From NCBI RefSeq assembly GCF_029714945.1, contig NZ_CP121634.1, forward strand, positions 2,005,001 through 2,069,000: a stretch of DNA of 64,000 bases, given 5' to 3'. Origin of the DNA: Bradyrhizobium sp. CIAT3101 (GTDB lineage: Bacteria > Pseudomonadota > Alphaproteobacteria > Rhizobiales > Xanthobacteraceae). Made by a program: the position numbers and the translations under genes. Position 1 is the stretch's first letter; every line of letters starts with the position of its first letter. The notes below the pieces were generated by a model. That model had not been told where the DNA came from. It saw nothing but the letters and a program-made list of their open reading frames with translations, and searched no databases. Below, piece by piece: positions 1-9,017 of the stretch.

Positions 1-1225
1 GATCGACGTTCTCGATGGTGAAGAACGGGAAGGTGTAGACGCCGTCATTGAGCGGCTTGCGCGCCTTCTTGTCGGGATCCTGGATCTTCATGAGGTCGAT
101 ATAGCCGATCTTGCGCACGGGCTTGCCGACATTGGCGTCGTTGAGCTCGATCTTGTAGACGCGCTTGAACTTGGCGACATCAGGGAAGCAGTTCTCGCCG
201 CGCGTGCCCGCCGGGCAGGCCTTGTCGGGCGTGCCTTCGCCGTTGTCGCGCTCGATGACGAGGCCGGCGGAGGGATCAATCATGTTGAAGTCGCCGATGG
301 CGTTGCCGTTCTGCTCGAACACATACTGCCAGTAGCGGCCGGTGAATTTTTCGGCGGCGACGTCGAATTCGAGGATGCGGGAGGCTTCCTTGCCGTCGAC
401 CCGCTCCCAATCCTTCTTGTCGGCATCCCACAGCGGGCCCTCGAGCAGACCGTAGAGGAATTTGCCGTCCTTCGACGAGGCAAAGCCTTCAAAGCCCTTG
501 GAGCGGCGGAGATTGACGTTGGTGTAGGTCGCGCCCGGCGCGCCCGGTGTCGCCACCGCCCAATGGTCGGGCGAGCGCACCGGCTTGCCGTCGGCGATGG
601 TCTCGAACACGGCGAGGATCTTGCCGGTCTTGTCGGCCTTCAGGACGTAGGGGCCGAACTCGTCGCCGATCCAGAAGGTGTCGCCGATGATCTGGAAGCC
701 CTCGGTGTCGAAATCGGCGCCGGTGAGATAGCGCTTCTCGGTGTCCTCGTGGACGATGCGGAACGGTACCTTCTTGTCGGGGTCGTGCAGGAAGACGGTC
801 CCTTCGCGCTCGATCTTGCCGCCCGCCCAATCCATCTTGTAGTGGTTCAGGTACAGCATCGAGTCCATCGAATTGGCGCGCGCGCCCATGCCGTTGTCGG
901 TGATGACCCAGAAGCTGCCGTCGGGCATCTTCTTGATGCCGGAATGGCCCTGCAGCGGCTGCCCCTTGAACGGCAGCGAGACGCCGGTCGAACGTTCGAA
1001 GGATTTGCCCATCACGGTGCCGAGCGCGTCGACGCGCTTGCCGGTGGTGTATTTTCCCGAGGTCTTGAGATCGGCCGGCGCATCGGCCGGGGCATCGATG
1101 AAGGTCGCAGCCGGCATCACCACGTGGCCGGCGAGCTTGGCCGGGAATTCACCCTCGCTCTGTGCGAGCGCGGTGCTCGCGGTAAGAACGATCGTTGCGA
1201 CGGTGCAGAGAAAAGTCGCGCGCAT
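1..1225 (-). CDS. Esterase-like/phytase-like exported protein (partial, 3' end outside window)
   Basis: About 408 codons are visible and no stop is reached before the left edge. The start at 1225 is followed by a clear Sec signal peptide (hydrophobic LCTVATIVLTASTALA, cleavage near residue 21). The mature part has the pattern of the esterase-like phytase family (PF13449): HSGIKKMPDGSFWVITDNG near residues 93-112, DTEGFQIIGDTFWIGDEFGPY near 173-193, and KGFEGFASSKDGKFLYGLLEG near 244-264. These beta-propeller proteins are exported and are thought to hydrolyse esters or phosphoesters; the substrate is unknown. The gene lies 109 bp downstream of the MBL-fold hydrolase on the same strand, so it may end the same cluster. 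The family assignment rests on remembered motifs; the function is inferred. Confidence 0.8.
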   Translation of the reverse strand, partial: MRATFLCTVATIVLTASTALAQSEGEFPAKLAGHVVMPAATFIDAPADAPADLKTSGKYTTGKRVDALGTVMGKSFERSTGVSLPFKGQPLQGHSGIKKMPDGSFWVITDNGMGARANSMDSMLYLNHYKMDWAGGKIEREGTVFLHDPDKKVPFRIVHEDTEKRYLTGADFDTEGFQIIGDTFWIGDEFGPYVLKADKTGKILAVFETIADGKPVRSPDHWAVATPGAPGATYTNVNLRRSKGFEGFASSKDGKFLYGLLEGPLWDADKKDWERVDGKEASRILEFDVAAEKFTGRYWQYVFEQNGNAIGDFNMIDPSAGLVIERDNGEGTPDKACPAGTRGENCFPDVAKFKRVYKIELNDANVGKPVRKIGYIDLMKIQDPDKKARKPLNDGVYTFPFFTIENVD

Positions 1226-1334
1226 GTGCGTCTCCTGTTAGCGGACGACGCCTTATGCGGATCGCATATTGCAGTTTTGTGAAGCCGGGCCAAACGCCGC
1301 AGGCGCGGTTTATTCCCTTACCGCACGCGGCATC

Positions 1335-2306
1335 TCACGCGGTTTCGTAGACCAGTCTGGTGAAGAAGCCGGGGTCGACGAGGAACTGTCCCCACTTCGC
1401 ATCGAACGCGGCGGTTGGCTTGGCCGCAACCGTTTCGTCGCGTGTCTTTCCCTGCTTCTTGAGATTGCCGACATTGTCCCTGATAGCGACCAGCATGTCG
1501 CGGAAGCCCTGAAGCTCGGCCTTGTTGCTGACGGGCTTGCCGTGACCGGGGATGATGATGGTGTCGTTGTTGGCTGCTGCCAGATTGGCATCGGAGGCCG
1601 CAATCATGCCGTCAATGCTGCCGCCGGTCGAATGGTCGATGAAGGGATAGATGCCGTTCCAGAAGGTGTCGCCGGCATGCAGAATATTGGCCTCGGCGAA
1701 CATGACCGAGATGTCGCCGTCGGTGTGGGCGGGCCCGTAATATCTCAGCGCGATCGACGCTCCGTTGAGCTTGAGGTTCTGCTCCTTGGTGAAGACCTCG
1801 GCCGGCACCGCGCTGGCGGGCAACGCAAGGAAATTGTAGTCCCAGTCTTCGACCCGTTGAACGACGGAAAGATGCTTGCGGGTGTTTTCGTGGGCGAGGA
1901 TCTTCGCGCCGGCAGCGCTCAGCCATTCATTGCCGTCGGCATGATCGAAGTGCCAGTGTGTGTTGATCAGATGCGCGATCGGCTCGCCGCCGAGTTCGGC
2001 AAGCGCCTTGCTGAGCTGTGGGCGCGAGACGCCGATGCCGGCATCGACCAGAAGCTTGCCGTCCGGTCCGGTGAGGACGGCGATGTTGCCGCCGGATCCC
2101 TCGAGCGCGCTGATATTGTTGCGCAGCTTGTAGGTCTTGATCGGGGATGTCGCCGCGCTGTCCTTGATCAGGCTGACGAGGCCGCGCGCTTCTGCGTAGG
2201 CCTGCCGCGGGCTGAGCCATCCCCCCGTTGCGGCGAACGCGGCGCCGCCGACGCAGCACAGGCAGAAGCCGCGTCGGGACATTGACTGGAGCTTTGGCGA
2301 TCCCAT
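1335..2306 (-). CDS. Exported MBL-fold metallo-hydrolase
   Basis: A 323-residue metallo-beta-lactamase-fold hydrolase. The N-terminus has a twin-arginine-like signal (SRRGFCLCCVGG). The zinc-binding signature is complete: THWHFDHADG, then GPAHTDGD, then HAGDTFWNG, and a late PGHGKP. It is therefore likely an active binuclear-zinc hydrolase in the periplasm; the substrate is not predictable. ATG 2306 is chosen as start; ATG 2282 is an alternative that keeps the Tat motif. A much longer reading frame runs upstream through the neighbouring permease gene, but only as a shadow. The gene follows the ABC permeases by 128 bp on the same strand and may be co-transcribed with them. Confidence 0.88.
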   Translation of the reverse strand: MGSPKLQSMSRRGFCLCCVGGAAFAATGGWLSPRQAYAEARGLVSLIKDSAATSPIKTYKLRNNISALEGSGGNIAVLTGPDGKLLVDAGIGVSRPQLSKALAELGGEPIAHLINTHWHFDHADGNEWLSAAGAKILAHENTRKHLSVVQRVEDWDYNFLALPASAVPAEVFTKEQNLKLNGASIALRYYGPAHTDGDISVMFAEANILHAGDTFWNGIYPFIDHSTGGSIDGMIAASDANLAAANNDTIIIPGHGKPVSNKAELQGFRDMLVAIRDNVGNLKKQGKTRDETVAAKPTAAFDAKWGQFLVDPGFFTRLVYETA

Positions 2307-2434
2307 GTGATGCTCGCTTTCTGGAGCGAGGACAATTGCGGCCACGGTCGCTCCGCCGTTGCCGCGGCAAGGTGCGACCGGGGCAGACCACAGTCTATCA
2401 GGACCGCACGATCGCTTACGCTTGCGGTGGCCCG

Positions 2435-3337
2435 TTACTCCTTCACCGCGCCGGTCAGCGAAGACACGTAATAGTCCACGAACAGCGAGTAGAAAATCGC
2501 AACCGGCAGTGAGCCGAGCAGCGAGCCCGCCATCAGCGCGCCCCACTGATAGACGTCGCCGGTGACGAGCTCGGTCAGGATCGCGACCGGCACGGTCTTG
2601 TTGGCGCCGCTCTGGATGAAGGCGAGCGCGTAGATGAACTCGTTCCAGGACAGCGTAAACGAGAAGATGCCGGCCGAGATCAGTCCGGGCACCGCGAGCG
2701 GCAGCGTGATCCGCCGCAGGATCTGCAGCCGCGTCGCGCCGTCGACCAGCGCGCATTCCTCGAGCTCGTAGGGGATCGACTTGAAATAGCCGATCAGCAG
2801 CCAGGTGCAGAACGGTACCAGGAAGGTCGGATAGACCAGGATCAGGGCCAGCGGCGAGTCGAACAGGCCGAACTGCACCACCACGGTCGCGAGCGGGATG
2901 AACAGGATCGACGGCGGCACGAGATAGGCGAGATAGATGCCGAGGCCGACATACGGACTGCCGCGGAAGCGCAGCCGCTCGATTGCGTAGGCCGCCAGCG
3001 TGCTCGCGATCAGCGACAGCGTGGTCGAGCCGACCGCGACCAGCATCGTCGTCCACAGCCAGCGCGGATAGGCGGTGTCGAATAACAGGTGCTTGATGTG
3101 CGCCAGCGTCGGCGAGGTGATCCAGAACGGATTGTGCTCCTTGTAGTTCATCAGCTCGGCGTTCGGCTTGAACGACGTGATCGCCATCCAATAGAACGGA
3201 AACAGCAGGATCAGCACGAAGCAGCCGAGCGGCAGATAGATCATCATCAGCCGGCGCAGCCCGGAATCCCAGGCCATGGTGTCGGGTGCCGCTTTTGCGT
3301 CCGCGACGGCGGAGGGTTGGGCGACGGTATCAGTCAT
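2435..3337 (-). CDS. Carbohydrate-type ABC transporter permease (MalG-like)
   Basis: A 300-residue inner-membrane permease with about six hydrophobic segments. The cytoplasmic EAA loop that contacts the ATPase is seen at about residues 191-215 (EECALVDGATRLQILRRITLP). The pattern FPFYWMAITSFKPNAEL near the N-terminus is typical of MalG-type partners. Its start overlaps the stop of the upstream MalF-like permease by 8 nt, which indicates translational coupling. Together with the binding protein it forms a CUT1-type importer, probably for a sugar or polyol. No ATP-binding subunit is encoded anywhere in this cluster within the window, so it must use one encoded elsewhere. Confidence 0.92.
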   Translation of the reverse strand: MTDTVAQPSAVADAKAAPDTMAWDSGLRRLMMIYLPLGCFVLILLFPFYWMAITSFKPNAELMNYKEHNPFWITSPTLAHIKHLLFDTAYPRWLWTTMLVAVGSTTLSLIASTLAAYAIERLRFRGSPYVGLGIYLAYLVPPSILFIPLATVVVQFGLFDSPLALILVYPTFLVPFCTWLLIGYFKSIPYELEECALVDGATRLQILRRITLPLAVPGLISAGIFSFTLSWNEFIYALAFIQSGANKTVPVAILTELVTGDVYQWGALMAGSLLGSLPVAIFYSLFVDYYVSSLTGAVKE

Positions 3338-4286
3338 TGGCCTCTCCCTGTTGCCACTTGCGGCGCGCCAGGCCGAAATAGGAAAACAGCGTCGCGAACA
3401 CCAGGAACGGGATCATCGACACCGCGATGGCCGCGCCTTCGCCGAGCTCGCCGCCGGCGATGCCGCGCTGGAACGCCAGCGTCGCCAGCAGATGCGTCGA
3501 GTTGCCCGGCCCGCCACGGGTGATGGCGTAGACCAGCTGGAAGTCGGTGAAGGTGAAGATGATCGAGAAGGTCATGACGATGGCGAGGATCGGCATCATC
3601 ATCGGGAAGGTGATGTAGCGGAAGCGCTGCCAGGCGCTGGCGCCGTCGAGCATGGCGGCTTCGTAGAGCGAGGGCGAGATGGTCTGCAGGCCCGCCAGCA
3701 GCGAGATCGCGACGAAGGGAATGCCGCGCCAGATATTGGCCGCGATCAGCGAGAACCGCGCCGGCCAGGGCGAGCCGAGGAAGTCGATATTGGTCGTGCG
3801 CCAATGCAGCACATCGACCAGAAGATAAGAGATGATCGAGAATTGCGGATCGTAGATCCACCAGAACGCCAGCGCCGACAGCACCGTCGGCACGATCCAG
3901 GGCAGCAGGATGATCGCGCGCAGCAGGCTCTTGAACGGAAAATGGTTATTGAGCAGCAGCGCGAGCCAGAAGCCGAGCGCGAACTTTCCGAAGGTCGCGA
4001 TGCCCGTATAGACCACGCTGTAGAACACCGCGTTCCACCACAAGGGATCGGTGAGCAGGTACTGGAAGTTCTCCAGGCCTATGAACTCGCCCTTCCGTCC
4101 GATCGTGGTGTCGGTGAAGGCGAGCCAGAGGCCGAGCCCGAGTGGATAGGTCAGGAAGACCGCGAGCAGCCCGATCGCGGGTGCGAGGCACATCACGACC
4201 AGGAACGGCTTGTAGTCGAACAGGCGCACCAGCCAGTTCGGTTGCCGCTGCACCAGTACGGGTGAGGAGAGGGTGGTCACGGACAT
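3330..4286 (-). CDS. Carbohydrate-type ABC transporter permease (MalF-like)
   Basis: A 318-residue permease with six predicted membrane spans. It has the EAA loop YEAAMLDGASAWQRFRYITFP, typical of sugar ABC permeases. The start is placed at ATG 4286 (MSVTTLSSP); an upstream in-frame extension to 4346 would run into a palindromic intergenic repeat and is rejected. It overlaps the following MalG-like permease by 8 nt. It lies downstream of the binding-protein gene, separated from it by an inverted repeat at 4323-4408 that may influence relative expression. The substrate is inferred only as a carbohydrate or related solute. Confidence 0.92.
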   Translation of the reverse strand: MSVTTLSSPVLVQRQPNWLVRLFDYKPFLVVMCLAPAIGLLAVFLTYPLGLGLWLAFTDTTIGRKGEFIGLENFQYLLTDPLWWNAVFYSVVYTGIATFGKFALGFWLALLLNNHFPFKSLLRAIILLPWIVPTVLSALAFWWIYDPQFSIISYLLVDVLHWRTTNIDFLGSPWPARFSLIAANIWRGIPFVAISLLAGLQTISPSLYEAAMLDGASAWQRFRYITFPMMMPILAIVMTFSIIFTFTDFQLVYAITRGGPGNSTHLLATLAFQRGIAGGELGEGAAIAVSMIPFLVFATLFSYFGLARRKWQQGEAND

Positions 4287-4322
4287 CAGGGCGTTGTCCT
4301 GTCGTTGAAGGTCACCACACCC

Positions 4323-4408
4323 GTCATTGCGAGCGAAGCGAAGCAATCCAGTCTGTCTCTGCAGCCGCAGTCTGGATTGCTTCGTCGTTTCACTCCTCGC
4401 AATGGCGG
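4323..4408. repeat. REP-like palindromic element inside the ABC transporter cluster
   Basis: The left arm begins GTCATTGCGAGCGAAGCGAA and continues to CAATCCAG. The right arm is the near-complement CTGGATTGCTTCG...CTCGCAATGGC. This GCGAGCGAAGCGAAGCAATCC type of element is one I recall as recurrent in Bradyrhizobium and Rhodopseudomonas intergenic regions. Here it sits between the binding-protein stop and the first permease start, where a stable hairpin could protect the upstream transcript. Confidence 0.8.
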
Positions 4409-4418
4409 TCGCTCTGTC

Positions 4419-5759
4419 TTACTTCTGCCGCCTAAAATACCGCTTGCAGCGCTGCTCGGCTTCTGCGGCGGCGGCCTCCGGTGTGGCCGCGCCGGTCGCA
4501 ACCGACGCGAACATCTGGATCAGCACGTAGTCGGCGCTGACCGCACCGGTCGCCGTCGAGATCGGGCCCGCATAGCCGTCGTAATAGGTGCTGTTCATGG
4601 TGTCCTTGAACAGCTTCACCTTCGGATCCTGCGACCACACGGCGGCCTCGGCATAGGCCGCGAGCGGCTGCGCCCAGTAGCCGGAGTTGGCGTTGAGCCA
4701 CGGCTCGTACTGGTCCTTCTCCAGCATGAATTGCAGGAAGGCCTTTGCGGCGTTGGGGTACTGGCTGTGCTTGAACACCATGGCATTCAGCGTCAGGCCC
4801 GCCATCGGCGAGACCTTGGCCACGCCCTTCGGCAGCAGCTGATGCTCGCTGTCGTCGGCGATCGCCTTGGTCGCGGGGTCGTTCTTCAGCGAGAAATACA
4901 GCGAGACGCCGTTGGCGGTCAGCGCGATCTCCTGCGCGGCATAGGCGCGGTTGTTGCTGACGTCGTTCCACGAGGTCGTGCCGGCGATGAAGGTCGGGTA
5001 GAGCTGCTTGACCCAGTTCAGCGCGGCAATCGTCTCCTTGCTGTTGATGGTGACGTCGCCCTCTTCGTTGAGCAGGGCGGCATTGTGCGACCACAGCGCC
5101 CAGCTCGCAAAGCCGTTGCCGTCGCCCTTGGCGTTGCCGAGCGCGAAGCCCGCCGGCTTGCCGGCCTTTTGCAGCTTCTGGCAGAGATCGAGGATGCCGG
5201 CATGGTCTTCCGGCACCTTGTCGAAACCGACCGATTGCAGGATCGACTTGCGGTAGATCAGCGGACCGGCGGTCGCACCGAACGGCAGTCCGATCCAGGT
5301 GTCGCTCTTGTTCTTCTTGCCGTAACGCTGCGCCAGCGGCAGCCAGCCACCGTAACGCTTGCCGGCGTAATCGGCGACGTCGGTCAGCTCGATCAGCTTG
5401 TCGATATAGATGTGCGGTGCGTCGGAGAAGCCGATGATGATGTCGGGGCCGGCGCCGGAATTGGCGGTGACCGCGGTCTGCTGGTTGATGTCCTCCCAGC
5501 CGACGAAATCGACCTTGACCTCGACGCCGGTCTCTTTGGTAAACTTGGCCGCATTGGCGCGGAACACGTCCTCGTCGGCCTGGACGAAGCGCACCGGCCG
5601 CAGCATGCGCAAGCTTGCGCCCTTCTCGATCGGCAGTTTCGGCGCGGGGACGTCGGCGGCCTTGATGTTCGATGTTTGCGCTGCAGCACCAGTGGCGGCG
5701 AACGTCGCAGCAGACAGGCCCAGCGCCAAGGCATCACGACGTGTGATGTCGTTCCTCAT
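4419..5759 (-). CDS. ABC transporter sugar-type substrate-binding protein
   Basis: A 446-residue periplasmic solute-binding protein of the family 1 (SBP_bac_1) type. It begins with a twin-arginine-like signal (RNDITRRDALALG) followed by a hydrophobic stretch ending AAAQ near residue 28. Typical segments are FVGWEDINQQ, GPDIIIGF, and WIGLPFGATAGPLIYRKSIL. The start at ATG 5759 is supported by the ribosome binding site GGAGGAACTG directly upstream; longer frames to 5930 are not supported. It delivers the ligand to the two permeases encoded downstream. The ligand is unknown. The high expected copy number of a binding protein relative to permeases fits the hairpin that follows the gene. Confidence 0.92.
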   Translation of the reverse strand: MRNDITRRDALALGLSAATFAATGAAAQTSNIKAADVPAPKLPIEKGASLRMLRPVRFVQADEDVFRANAAKFTKETGVEVKVDFVGWEDINQQTAVTANSGAGPDIIIGFSDAPHIYIDKLIELTDVADYAGKRYGGWLPLAQRYGKKNKSDTWIGLPFGATAGPLIYRKSILQSVGFDKVPEDHAGILDLCQKLQKAGKPAGFALGNAKGDGNGFASWALWSHNAALLNEEGDVTINSKETIAALNWVKQLYPTFIAGTTSWNDVSNNRAYAAQEIALTANGVSLYFSLKNDPATKAIADDSEHQLLPKGVAKVSPMAGLTLNAMVFKHSQYPNAAKAFLQFMLEKDQYEPWLNANSGYWAQPLAAYAEAAVWSQDPKVKLFKDTMNSTYYDGYAGPISTATGAVSADYVLIQMFASVATGAATPEAAAAEAEQRCKRYFRRQK

Positions 5760-5850
5760 CAGTTCCTCCCTATGATGTCTCCCTTCCCGGCGTTGATCGC
5801 CGGTGAAGGGCCGTTTCGTTCTTTCGGCGCGCGATTTGCGGCCGGCCGCC

Positions 5851-6894
5851 TTAGCTGTTCGGGCCGCGATCCATGCCGACGGGCTGCCAGCGGCGGAGCG
5901 CGGTGTCTTGCAGCACCGACGGATTGACACAGCTTACCGGCCACATGCCCTGAAGCACCAGTGACAATTCGTAGCCCACGCGGCGCTTGCGCGCCTCGTC
6001 GAACCGTGCCGAGGCCGAGGCGACATGGGCGGTCAGGGTCACGTTCTCCATGCCCAGGATGGGGTTGTTGTGCGACGGCGGTTCCTTCTCCAGCACGTCG
6101 AGCGCGGCATGCGCGATCCAGCCCTCCTGTAGCGCCTTGATCAGGCTCTCCTCATCCACGGTCGCGCCGCGCCCGGTGTTGATGAAGATCGAGCCCTTCT
6201 TCATCTGCCGAAAATGCTTCTCGGTCAGCATGTGATGCACCTCGGGCCGGGCAGGTGCATGCATCGAGACGAAGTCGGATTGCGACAGCACCTCGTTCAG
6301 CGTCGCCGGGATGACGCCGTGGTCCCACATCAGCGTTTCCTGGATGAAGGGATCATAGGCCATCATGCGCAGGCCGAACGGCGCGGCGCGCTTCGCAACC
6401 GCACGCGCGACGCGGCCGAACGAGATGAAGCCGAGCGTCTGGCCCATCAGCCGCGGAACCTTCAGGAGCGCAGGCCTGCCCTCGGCCCAGCGGCCGCTGC
6501 GCACCATCTTGTCCTGCTCGACCAGGCGGCGGAAGCCGGCGAGTAGCAGCATCATGGCATGGTCGGCGACCTCCTCGATGAAGGTGTCGGGGATGTTGGT
6601 GACGGGAATGCCGCGCGCGGTCGCGGCCTTCACATCGACGCTGTCGACGCCGACGGAACCGAGCGTGATGACCTTGCAGTTCTCGAGAGTGTCGATGATC
6701 GATTTGGTGATCGGGATGCCCTTGGCGTAGATCGCATCGGCATTCCTGGCGGCGGCGATGAACTCCGCCTCGTTGGCCGGTGCCTCGACGATCTCGGCAT
6801 CGATCGGATCGAGCGCTTCGCGCTCGTAGGAGTAATCGCTGCCCGCGACCGTGAAACTCGCGCCCTTCGGCGTCACCACCCTGTATTTCGGCAT
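5851..6894 (-). CDS. D-isomer-specific 2-hydroxyacid dehydrogenase
   Basis: A 347-residue NAD(P)-dependent dehydrogenase of the SerA/GhrB type. The cofactor-binding segment is LGFISFGRVARAVAKRA near residues 154-170, a somewhat degenerate version of the usual GxGxxG. Catalytic arginine lies in INTGRGATVDEESL, and the acid and histidine regions follow in AALDVLEKEPP and LTAHVAS. The start ATG 6894 has the GGAGCAGGAA ribosome binding site. It is the first gene of the minus-strand cluster and lies 91 bp upstream of the binding protein, so it probably acts in catabolism of the imported solute. The exact substrate (a 2-hydroxy or 2-keto acid) cannot be told from sequence. Confidence 0.88.
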   Translation of the reverse strand: MPKYRVVTPKGASFTVAGSDYSYEREALDPIDAEIVEAPANEAEFIAAARNADAIYAKGIPITKSIIDTLENCKVITLGSVGVDSVDVKAATARGIPVTNIPDTFIEEVADHAMMLLLAGFRRLVEQDKMVRSGRWAEGRPALLKVPRLMGQTLGFISFGRVARAVAKRAAPFGLRMMAYDPFIQETLMWDHGVIPATLNEVLSQSDFVSMHAPARPEVHHMLTEKHFRQMKKGSIFINTGRGATVDEESLIKALQEGWIAHAALDVLEKEPPSHNNPILGMENVTLTAHVASASARFDEARKRRVGYELSLVLQGMWPVSCVNPSVLQDTALRRWQPVGMDRGPNS

Positions 6895-7154
6895 TTCCTG
6901 CTCCCGATTTGGTTTGTCGGTTCTTGTTGCGACCCGGCCTTCTCGATCGGGCCTTTGCGTCTTTTACGCGAAATCGATCCGGTCGCGTACAATTCCCGGT
7001 TGTCGATCCGGCGAATATTTGCCGAAATCCCGGCATCGTACGGGCTTCTACGGAGGCACGTAAGTAACTTGCTAAGGGGTCTCACACTAAAAGTTGATTC
7101 AATTTCGATCGATTCACTCGCGCGCCCGCATCCCTTTTTTCCGGAGCCCACCCC

Positions 7155-8840
7155 GTGAAGTTGAGCAATCTGAAAATCGCGCCCAAGCTTGGCATTCTCG
7201 TCGGCGTCACCTTGTTCGGCCTGTGCATCTCCGGAGTCCTGGCCGGTTACCTGATGAAGCGCGCCATGGTCGACGCCCGCATCGACCAGACCAAGGCGAT
7301 CGTCGATCTCGGTCGCAACTATGCAGCCGCGCTGAAGAAGCGCGTCGATGCCGGCGAGCTGACGAAGGATGCGGCCATGGCCGAGCTTCGCCGCTACGGC
7401 AATTCGATGACCTATGACAACGGCTCGGGTTATCTGTTCGGCACATCCTATGACGGCATCACCCAGCTCGCACCCGATCCGAAGCAGATCGGCACCAACC
7501 GCATGGACGTCGTGACCAACGGCCGCAAGCTGTCGGTCGAACTGATGGACGGCGTCAAGGCCAACGGCTCGATCCTGCTGTACTATGAATATGTGAAGCC
7601 CGGCCAGGAAACGCCGATCCGCAAGATCGGTTACGCCGTCGCCGTTCCCGGCTTCGACATGTATCTCGGCACCGGCGCCTATCTCGAGGACATCGACCAG
7701 AAGATGGGCCCGGTCTACTGGCTGCTCGGCCTTGCCATGCTCGGCATCGTCATCGTCGCCGGCAGCGTTGCCTGGCTGCTCGGCCGCAGCATCAGCCGTC
7801 CGCTGGCGCTGCTCGGCACGCGCATGAAGGATCTTGCCGACGGCAAGCTCGAGGGCGACATCCCCGGCGTCGGTCGTGGCGACGAGGTCGGCGCGATGGC
7901 TGCGACCGTCCAGATCTTCAAGGACAACGCCGTTCGCATCCGCGACCTCGAGCAGACCGATGCGGCGGCCAAGGACCGTGCCGCGGCGGAGCGTCGCAGC
8001 GCGATGGAAAATATCGCCAACGACTTCGAACGCAGCGTCAACGGCATCGTCCGCTCGGTCTCCTCGGCCGCGGCCGGCATGCAGTCGACGGCGCAGTCGA
8101 TGACCGCAACCGCCAGCGACGCCTCGTCGCGCGCGGCGACGGTCGGTGCGGCCTCGTCGAAGGCGTCCGGCAATGTCGGCACGGTTGCGGCGGCCGCCGA
8201 AGAGCTGTCGAGCTCGGTTGCGGAAATTTCCCGCCAGGTGACGCGCTCGACCGAAGTGGCGAGCCGCGCCGTCAGCGACGCCGAGCGTACCAACGCCACG
8301 GTGCAGGAGCTCTCGACCGGTGCCGAGAAGATCGGCGAGGTCGTCAAGCTCATTCATTCGATCGCAGCGCAGACCAATCTGCTCGCGCTCAACGCCACCA
8401 TCGAGGCGGCACGTGCCGGTGAATCCGGCCGCGGCTTCGCCGTCGTCGCCTCCGAGGTCAAGGCGCTGGCCAACCAGACCGCCAAGGCCACCGAGGAAAT
8501 CTCCGCGCAAGTGGCGGCGATGCAGACCTCGACCAGCGATGCGGTCGCAGCGATCGGCGGCATCACCCAGACCATCGCCGAGATGAGCGAGATCACCGCC
8601 GGCATTTCGGCCTCGATCGAGCAGCAGGGCGAGGCCACCCGCGAGATCGCCCGCAACATCCAGTCGGTCGCGGCCGGCTCGAACGAGATCAACGCCAATA
8701 TCGGCAGCGTCACTTCGGCCGCGGAAGCGACCGGCAGTGCGGCCAGCGACGTGCTGACCAACGCCCGCGAGCTCGACAGCCAGTCCGGCGCGCTGCGCAG
8801 CGCGGTGGACGGCTTCCTCGCCAAGGTGCGCGCGGCGTAA
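7155..8840 (+). CDS. Methyl-accepting chemotaxis protein with single-Cache sensor
   Basis: A 561-residue transducer with GTG start. Residues 12-35 form the first membrane span. A periplasmic sensor of about 150 residues follows, with a single-Cache look ([27 protein letters not shown]). The second span is near residues 190-212, followed by a HAMP domain and the cytoplasmic signalling coiled coil. The hairpin tip that contacts CheA/CheW is conserved ([20 protein letters not shown] and [15 protein letters not shown]). No C-terminal CheR pentapeptide is seen; the end is KVRAA. It is divergent from the ABC transporter cluster; whether they share a ligand is speculation. Confidence 0.95.
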   Translation: MKLSNLKIAPKLGILVGVTLFGLCISGVLAGYLMKRAMVDARIDQTKAIVDLGRNYAAALKKRVDAGELTKDAAMAELRRYGNSMTYDNGSGYLFGTSYDGITQLAPDPKQIGTNRMDVVTNGRKLSVELMDGVKANGSILLYYEYVKPGQETPIRKIGYAVAVPGFDMYLGTGAYLEDIDQKMGPVYWLLGLAMLGIVIVAGSVAWLLGRSISRPLALLGTRMKDLADGKLEGDIPGVGRGDEVGAMAATVQIFKDNAVRIRDLEQTDAAAKDRAAAERRSAMENIANDFERSVNGIVRSVSSAAAGMQSTAQSMTATASDASSRAATVGAASSKASGNVGTVAAAAEELSSSVAEISRQVTRSTEVASRAVSDAERTNATVQELSTGAEKIGEVVKLIHSIAAQTNLLALNATIEAARAGESGRGFAVVASEVKALANQTAKATEEISAQVAAMQTSTSDAVAAIGGITQTIAEMSEITAGISASIEQQGEATREIARNIQSVAAGSNEINANIGSVTSAAEATGSAASDVLTNARELDSQSGALRSAVDGFLAKVRAA

Positions 8841-8850
8841 ATTCTTGCGC

Positions 8851-8895
8851 TGAGTTCTTGGCGCCGAAGTTCTTGGCGCCGAAGTTCTTGGCGCT
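8851..8895. repeat. Three tandem 15-bp direct repeats after the MCP gene
   Basis: Three head-to-tail copies of a 15-bp unit GAAGTTCTTGGCGCC are present, with one or two changes in the outer copies. They start 10 bp after the MCP stop codon. Each copy contains GGCGCC. Confidence 0.85.
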
Positions 8896-8900
8896 GAATT

Positions 8901-8998
8901 CGTAGGGTGGGCAAAGACGCGAAAGCGTCGTGCCCACCTTTTCGTTTTGAGTGCGCGATGAAGTTTCCGTGGGCACGCTTCGCTTCGCCCACCCTACG
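8901..8998. repeat. Palindromic intergenic repeat (GTAGGGTGGGC family), copy 1
   Basis: The outer arms are CGTAGGGTGGGC and GCCCACCCTACG. A second inner inverted pair, GTGCCCACC and GTGGGCAC, lies inside. A related copy occurs at 43916-44007. This type of element is common in Bradyrhizobium intergenic DNA as far as I recall. Confidence 0.85.
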
Positions 8999-9017
8999 TG
9001 ATCGTCGTACGAGAGCC

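Noticed and set aside
1335..3191. A 618-codon open frame joining the MBL hydrolase to upstream sequence.
   Set aside because: The part beyond 2306 is the shadow of the permease gene; composition is arginine-rich and no domain is seen.
6873..8510. A long minus-strand open frame opposite the chemotaxis gene.
   Set aside because: It mirrors the strongly supported MCP in another frame and has no domain; this is a usual effect of high GC.
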